In this document: positions 59,440-64,000 of the stretch, piece by piece | Position numbering within the stretch: the first letter of the stretch is position 1 | Layout of the letters: each line of letters opens with the position of its first letter | Source of the DNA: Margaritispora aquatica | Taxonomy: Eukaryota; Ascomycota; Leotiomycetes; Helotiales; Discinellaceae | Assembly (NCBI GenBank): GCA_007644065.1 | Contig: VJWN01000008.1 | Coordinates: 622,411 to 686,410, forward strand | Length of the DNA: 64,000 bases | Direction of reading: 5' to 3' | The notes under the pieces: model-generated | What the model was told of the DNA's origin: nothing | Databases searched by the model: none | The model's input: the letters and a program-made list of their open reading frames with translations, nothing else | Translations under genes and position numbers: made by a program

Positions 59440-60461
59440 ATGGCGACGCCGGCCTCGATACGATTACCTCTTAGGTCTCTGCTACGGACATCTACCGTGC
59501 GTATCACTTTCTAAGAATTGGTCACGGAGGGCAGCAATTGAGAGCAGGAGGCTAACTGGCAGCAGCACTCGAATCCAACAGCCAGCATACGGAGAACACC
59601 ATGCTGTTCCCAAATCATCTCGCAGACTCATAGGAGGCACGAGTCGACATATCCCACCGCCCCCGTCACTCTCAGCGGCTTCACCCCTCCTGAGAAGGAC
59701 TCCAACATCGCCTCGACCGTGAAGGAAGACGAGAAGGCCATCCCGCCCAACCTGCAACTCCCGCGCAATGTCACAGCCGCGTACCTGCGTCCTCTGCGGC
59801 GGCAGGCAAAATATGGGATTCCATCGTGCGATCTCCAGCTGCGGTCGTACTCAGTTCGCAATCTCGAGTTCTTCGCGGACTTCGCCATTCGCGCTGCCTA
59901 CTATCTCAACTTGCCTGCGTATGGCCCCGTGCCGTTGCCGCGCATTACGGAACGCTGGACGGTCCCGCTGGGCCATTTCATTCACAAGAAGAGTCAAGAG
60001 AATTTCGAGCGGAAGACGCTGAGGAGACTTATTCAAATTAAGGATGGGAATGAAGAGACGGTGGGCATTTGGTTGGCGTTTTTGGCAAAGCATGCGTACT
60101 ATGGTATTGGTATGAAGGCAAACGTGTGGAGTTTTGATAAGTTGGGTGAGTGCTTTGTCTCTTGTGGGGTTTTGGGAATCGAGCTAATAGTGGAATAGGT
60201 GTGGGCAAGAATATGGATGCGAACATGGAGGATATCAGACCAGATTTGGAGGATACACTGGATAGTGTTCTGTACAAGAAGAATTCTGAGACAGCAGAGA
60301 AGGTCATTGAGGTTATCAACAGAGGCAATTTCAGGGCTTCGCAAGGAGGATCGACGCCTATGATGGAGAGACGCATAATCAAGCAGAACGAGGCTCGTCC
60401 CTGGAAGCATCCAGGTATTCCTTCGGATGCAGCGCAGAGAGCTGTTAGGAAAGGTGTATGA
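59440..60461 (+). CDS. RSM10: Mitochondrial small ribosomal subunit protein uS10m (Rsm10)
   Basis: Structural protein of the mitochondrial 37S ribosomal subunit. Exons 59440-59496, 59566-60145 and 60199-60461 give 299 aa. The first exon and start of the second encode a basic Ser/Arg-rich presequence for mitochondrial import. The S10 domain follows: LRSYSVRNLEFFADFAIRAAYYL, then PLPRITERWTVPLGHFIHKKSQENFERKTLRRLIQIKDG. A fungal C-terminal extension ends with PWKHPGIPSDAAQRAVRKG. The first acceptor is a CAGCAG pair (NAGNAG), which could yield products differing by one residue. Confidence 0.94.
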
Positions 60462-60706
60462 AAAGGGGGTTTAGATGGGTGGAAAATACATAGAGATATA
60501 TGTGGGATATTGTAGATTAGCATCTGTATCATAGAGGACGTTAGCTTGAGTATGAAATGAAGGCAGTTCTCCAGACGTACGATTTTGGTTGCAATGTTGG
60601 TTCACCTCATATCTAATAATCGTCACGTGTCACCGTGTCTACATCGTGAAAAATCGCATCACTCATATCTTTACTTCATCCCTCCAGCTCATAATTTCAA
60701 GTAAAG

Positions 60707-62336
60707 ATGGCTCTCCCATATCATCAAGCCCGGCTACGGCTTCTACAGCACCCACTACGAGCCTCACTAACGTCATCATCACCATTCCTCTCACGCGCTC
60801 TCCTCCCTATCTCCCACTCCTCCCCACCACATCGACATCAACGCCAAATCCACACACCCTCCTCCTCTCCACCCTCATCCACACCCAAAACAATCTTCTC
60901 CGGCATCCAACCAACCGGCATCCCACATTTAGGGAACTACCTCGGCGCGCTGAAGCAATGGGTACATCTCCAAGACACCGCGGCCCCAGACACCAAACTC
61001 CTGTTCAGCGTTGTCGATTTGCACGCCATTACGCTACCGCAACAGCCGGGCGATTTGAGACGCTGGAAGAGAGAGGCGCTGGGGATGCTCCTTGCGGTTG
61101 GACTGAAGGAGGAGAGGTGTACGGTGTTTTTTCAGAGCCAGGTGCGTTTGTACGGTGTTTCCTGAGGGATTTTGGAGGAGGTTGTGTTTCGGGGGAGGAA
61201 GGGGAGTCTGGATTGTGTTTTTGAGTTGGGGTTTAGATTGGATTGGGAGAGAAAATGTGGCATTGAGAAGAAATGTAAATACGATGTGAGATTAGAGAAT
61301 GTAGGCGAGCTTAGTGGGAGGGAGTGGTTGAGGGACGAGTCATGTGGTTTTGAACTCATTTCAATCGAGAGTATAGAGAGATGCTAATGCTTTTCCAATT
61401 AGGTTCAAGCTCATGCTGAGTTGATGTGGATTTTGAGCTGCACAGCAAGTATGGGCTACTTGTCGAGGATGACACAGTGGAAGGTAGTTCTCACTCTCCA
61501 AGCTCTTCTGATGTGAAGATAACCTGACCTCAATAGAGCAAGTTAGACCTACCAGATGGTGCCTCACCACTAGTAGAGGGAAGGAAGTCTAAGCTCAAGC
61601 TCGGCTTGTTTTCATATCCTGTACTCCAAGCAGCAGATATCTTGGTTCACAGGTGAGCCTTGCTAGCGAAAAGAAGCTAGGAGAAGTGCTAACTTCATGT
61701 CAAAGAGCAACTCATGTTCCTGTCGGCGAGGATCAGAGTCAGCATCTTGAATTTGCACGAGAGTGTGTAACAAACTTCAATCATGCATACGGATCACATC
61801 TCGTCGCACCACAAACAATCTTATGTACGTTCCTTGCAATCTCAGAGGTACCCCACTCACAAACGAAGAGCTAACCCGTCTTAGCCCCCGTCAAAAAAGT
61901 AATGTCCCTCGTGGACCCTTCCTCAAAAATGTCCAAATCCGCACCCTCCCCCCTCTCCCGGATCCTCCTAACCGATGCCCCATCTCAAATCCACGCCAAG
62001 ATCAACTCCTCACTAACCGACTCCCTCAACACCGTGACCTGGGACCCTGTCAATCGACCCGGCGTCGCAAATCTGGTGCGTTTGCTCTCGTACTTCGATG
62101 CGGAGGCCCGGAGTCCGGAGGAGATTGCTGCTGCGAGTGGTGGGTTGGGGCTGGGCGCTTTCAAGAAGTTGGTGGGTGAGGCGATCAGTGAGGGGTTGGG
62201 AGGGGTTAGAGGGGAGTATGAGAGGGTGTTGGCGGAGGAGGGGTATTTGGATGGTGTTGCAGAGAGGGGTGCGAAGAAGGCGAGGGAGAGTGCCGAGAGT
62301 ACTATGGTGTGTGTTAGGGAGGCTATGGGGCTTTGA
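60707..62336 (+). CDS. MSW1: Mitochondrial tryptophanyl-tRNA synthetase
   Basis: Class I synthetase charging mitochondrial tRNA-Trp. Exons 60707-61141, 61403-61483, 61537-61652, 61706-61824 and 61885-62336 give 400 aa. A Ser/Arg/His-rich presequence precedes [22 protein letters not shown], with the HIGH-like HLGN at 74-77. RMTQWK and [16 protein letters not shown] follow, then the class I signature KMSKS at 265-269. All junctions close in frame. The first intron is unusually long (261 nt) for this locus but ends in a GCTAATGC branch site and TTAG. It stands next to RSM10, also a mitochondrial translation gene, in the same orientation. Confidence 0.96.
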
Positions 62337-63193
62337 GAAATTGAGGGGAGTGGTGATCGGGTGTGTGTGTGTACAACTGTGTTTGAATAGATGTAGAGAT
62401 ATGTAAAAAATACTGTAGATAGATAGATACCTGTACAAAAGTTATAGACAACTCATTTCACACGCTTTCTTCCTTGGTCGCTCGCGTCTCTTCTTGCTTT
62501 CGTTATCTTGTAGCACCCAAGTCGATTACTAAGAGGATATATAGCCCAACATCTCGCTTAAATGACTTCAACAACTTTCACTACCAGAGCACTTACATCC
62601 GCTGCATCTCAGCCGCCACAAAAATCTTTCGAGGGTAAGATGAAAAGCAGGCGTAATCATTTTCGAACAAAGCCACCTTTTTCCTCTGCTCTGTCTCTTT
62701 TCAGAGCTTCAGAGAGCTGGTCCAGCATCTTTGAGACAACAGTGAGAGAATGGATGGATTTTGGGAAAGAGCTATGTGTAGTTGCATGTTAAGACCTTAT
62801 TACCTGCGTGTTTCTCTAGATGCAAGTGATAGCAGAAGCTCACTGCTTTCTGTGGGGATCTAGCAGTCGACGAGGTCATGTGGTTGTGTCCAACCTAGAG
62901 TTTCACTCTTAAGATGCTAATACAGGTGTTCTCTTATGCTGGTTGTTGCTATTTTGCCTTTCTTTGCTTCGGCGCGCGGTATTGCCATTGCTGTGATACT
63001 CATCATAACCAAAGTAATGATTCTACTTACGAAATTTGTAACCAGAAGAGTAGACGATGATTGAACACATAAATCCAAGTTTACGTTGCTTTAGTTAAGT
63101 CTCATTTTTGTAATAGAGGAAAAAGATCCTGTACTTGCAACCACCCTCTCCTTATGTTACCATAATGCCAAAATGTACATCCAAACAAAACAA
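62337..63193. other. Intergenic region with a possible small gene
   Basis: 3' flank of MSW1, then mostly uncharacterised sequence. A small two-exon frame at 62562-62745 is listed separately. Further right, a GCTAATACAG acceptor-like site near 62927-62936 precedes a hydrophobic frame, but I cannot connect it convincingly. Confidence 0.4.
62562..62745 (+). CDS. Possible small gene, unknown function
   Basis: Not recognised. ATG 62562 opens a Thr/Ser/Ala-rich, mitochondrial-presequence-like start (MTSTTFTTRALTSAAS). A GTAAGA donor at 62635 and TTTTCAG acceptor at 62704 remove 70 nt. The second exon encodes ELQRAGPASLRQQ and meets a stop at 62743. A GTGAGA donor overlaps that stop, so the gene may continue into exons I could not resolve. 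The good splice signals support a transcribed locus. The product is unknown. Confidence 0.35.
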
Positions 63194-63338
63194 GGAGAAG
63201 TAGCTTAGTGGTAAAGCACACGGCTTCATAGTCAACCGCCGCCCGAGGCCTGATCAACTGAGGGCGGAACGGTGGCCACCCTCCTGCAGCGGCGGTTGAA
63301 TATGCTGTGGATCGTTGGTTCGAATCCAACCTTCTCTA
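63194..63338 (+). tRNA. Intron-containing tRNA, probably tRNA-Met(CAU)
   Basis: Acceptor stem 63194-63200 pairs with 63331-63337 (one G-U at the end). Box A TAGCTTAGTGG is at 63201-63211, and the D-stem GCTT/AAGC is perfect. T-arm 63314-63330 carries a consensus box B GGTTCGAATCC (63317-63327). T-runs at 63340-63343 and 63347-63351 serve as terminators. Anticodon stem 63220-63224 pairs with 63304-63308, giving CAT at 63227-63229 and A37. The intron is then 63231-63302 (72 nt). Strict base counting from the D-arm instead allows a one-base shift with anticodon TCA. A purine at 37 favours CAT. The intron contains an 11-bp inverted repeat. Confidence 0.75.
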
Positions 63339-64000
63339 CTTTTATAGTTTTTGGGGGGTGCTTTACCTTGGTATTGCTCTTTTTAGCCTCTGCGGATCAC
63401 GACTTTCGTAAGTGTTCTTTTCTCTTTTGGTACGTTTGCCCATCACGTAAAACTGGTCACAACTGAAATGTCAAATCAAAGGCTCTGTCTCTCCCAAACT
63501 CAATACTAGATCTATTAACGTCTCCGATCCCATGTAACATCCAAATCACACATTATTCCCACCACCCATCCTTGATCTCACCTCGTCCGTCGAAGCAAGC
63601 CCACGCCTCTCAATTCTCATCAAACAAACCAAACGACTTCGCAAAACGGGGAACTAACTTAGAGGTAAAGCGTACAGCCTACGATTCTTTGCACCCTGCT
63701 CCTTGACAGCGGTGTTTTGAGTAGTAATGATAAGAATGTAGTCAAGACAAACAATCTCGCAAAGGACATGATGTGCGTAAGTTTACACTCGAAGATGAGG
63801 AAAATAGGGTTACAAAGAATAGGTAATGAGATGCCGCGAGAAAAAAACATAGTTTCCTCATATGTCAAGAAATGCAAACAGAAGATGATGCACAAGACTA
63901 ATATTCATCTATATCGTATAATACTCCAACCTGGAGCGTCTATGTAAACCTACATGCCAGTTTATACACCCCTATCCCTACCAATACATAATCAACACAC
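63339..64000. other. Region downstream of the tRNA gene
   Basis: It contains the tRNA terminator, a degraded tRNA-like copy (63648-63722) and otherwise nothing I can support. Open frames at the right edge are short and A-rich. Confidence 0.5.
63648..63722 (+). pseudogene. Degenerate tRNA-like copy lacking a 3' half
   Basis: Sequence from GGGGAAC through the D-arm (TAACTTAGAGGTAAAGC) aligns with the 5' half of the tRNA at 63194. The segment GCACCCTGCTCC..AGCGG..TTTTGA resembles that tRNA's intron end, with an internal deletion. Box A has a changed third base, and no box B or T-arm follows, so it cannot be a working tRNA. Confidence 0.6.

Overview
The window is nuclear DNA from a filamentous ascomycete (Pezizomycotina). 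I infer Leotiomycetes-like from the gene content, but with low certainty. Coding genes are split by short introns, mostly 40-110 nt, with GTRNGT donors, CTRAC/CTAAT branch sites and AG acceptors. Genes lie on both strands without operons. Marker genes include fungal HAP5/HapE with its upstream conserved segment, a Zn2Cys6 regulator, a Mei2-like RNA-binding protein, PDX1, an SLP1-type SUN protein and a fungal GT2 glycosyltransferase. I joined the exons by hand. Unless stated otherwise, the exon sums close in frame.

Layout. 1-2.35 kb: gene-free, microsatellite-rich. 2.36-5.34 kb: membrane GT2 glycosyltransferase (+). 5.3-8.9 kb: mostly empty, one weak small gene. 8.9-12 kb: an acidic Myb/SANT-like protein (-) and NOP16 (-). 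12-17.8 kb: gene-free 5' region with a telomere-like tract, leading to an 889-aa Zn2Cys6 regulator (+). 21.7-25.5 kb: three more Myb/SANT-like genes in a row (+). 26-32 kb: an L-domain receptor-like membrane protein (-) and a Kap122/importin-13 karyopherin (-). 32.2-37.2 kb: aminopeptidase P (+), a FUN14 protein (-), PDX1 (+). 37.9-41 kb: SLP1-like SUN protein (+). 42.2-44.8 kb: Mei2-like protein (-). 44.8-50.8 kb: about 6 kb holding at least four kinds of degenerate tandem repeat. 50.8-55 kb: exocyst SEC15 (+), convergent with HAP5/HapE (-). 56.9-62.3 kb: compact housekeeping block of FCF2 (+), purine nucleoside phosphorylase (-), mitochondrial uS10/RSM10 (+) and mitochondrial tryptophanyl-tRNA synthetase MSW1 (+). 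63.2 kb: an intron-containing tRNA gene followed by a degraded tRNA-like copy.

The genes do not form a single pathway. There are two functional groupings: ribosome biogenesis (NOP16, FCF2) and mitochondrial translation (RSM10, MSW1). The least ordinary features are the four Myb/SANT-like genes within 17 kb, the stacked repeat arrays between the divergent MEI2-like and SEC15 genes, two GC-AG introns in SEC15, a 14-nt microexon in HAP5, and the tRNA with a long hairpin intron. I saw no CRISPR array, no secondary-metabolite cluster and no intact transposon.
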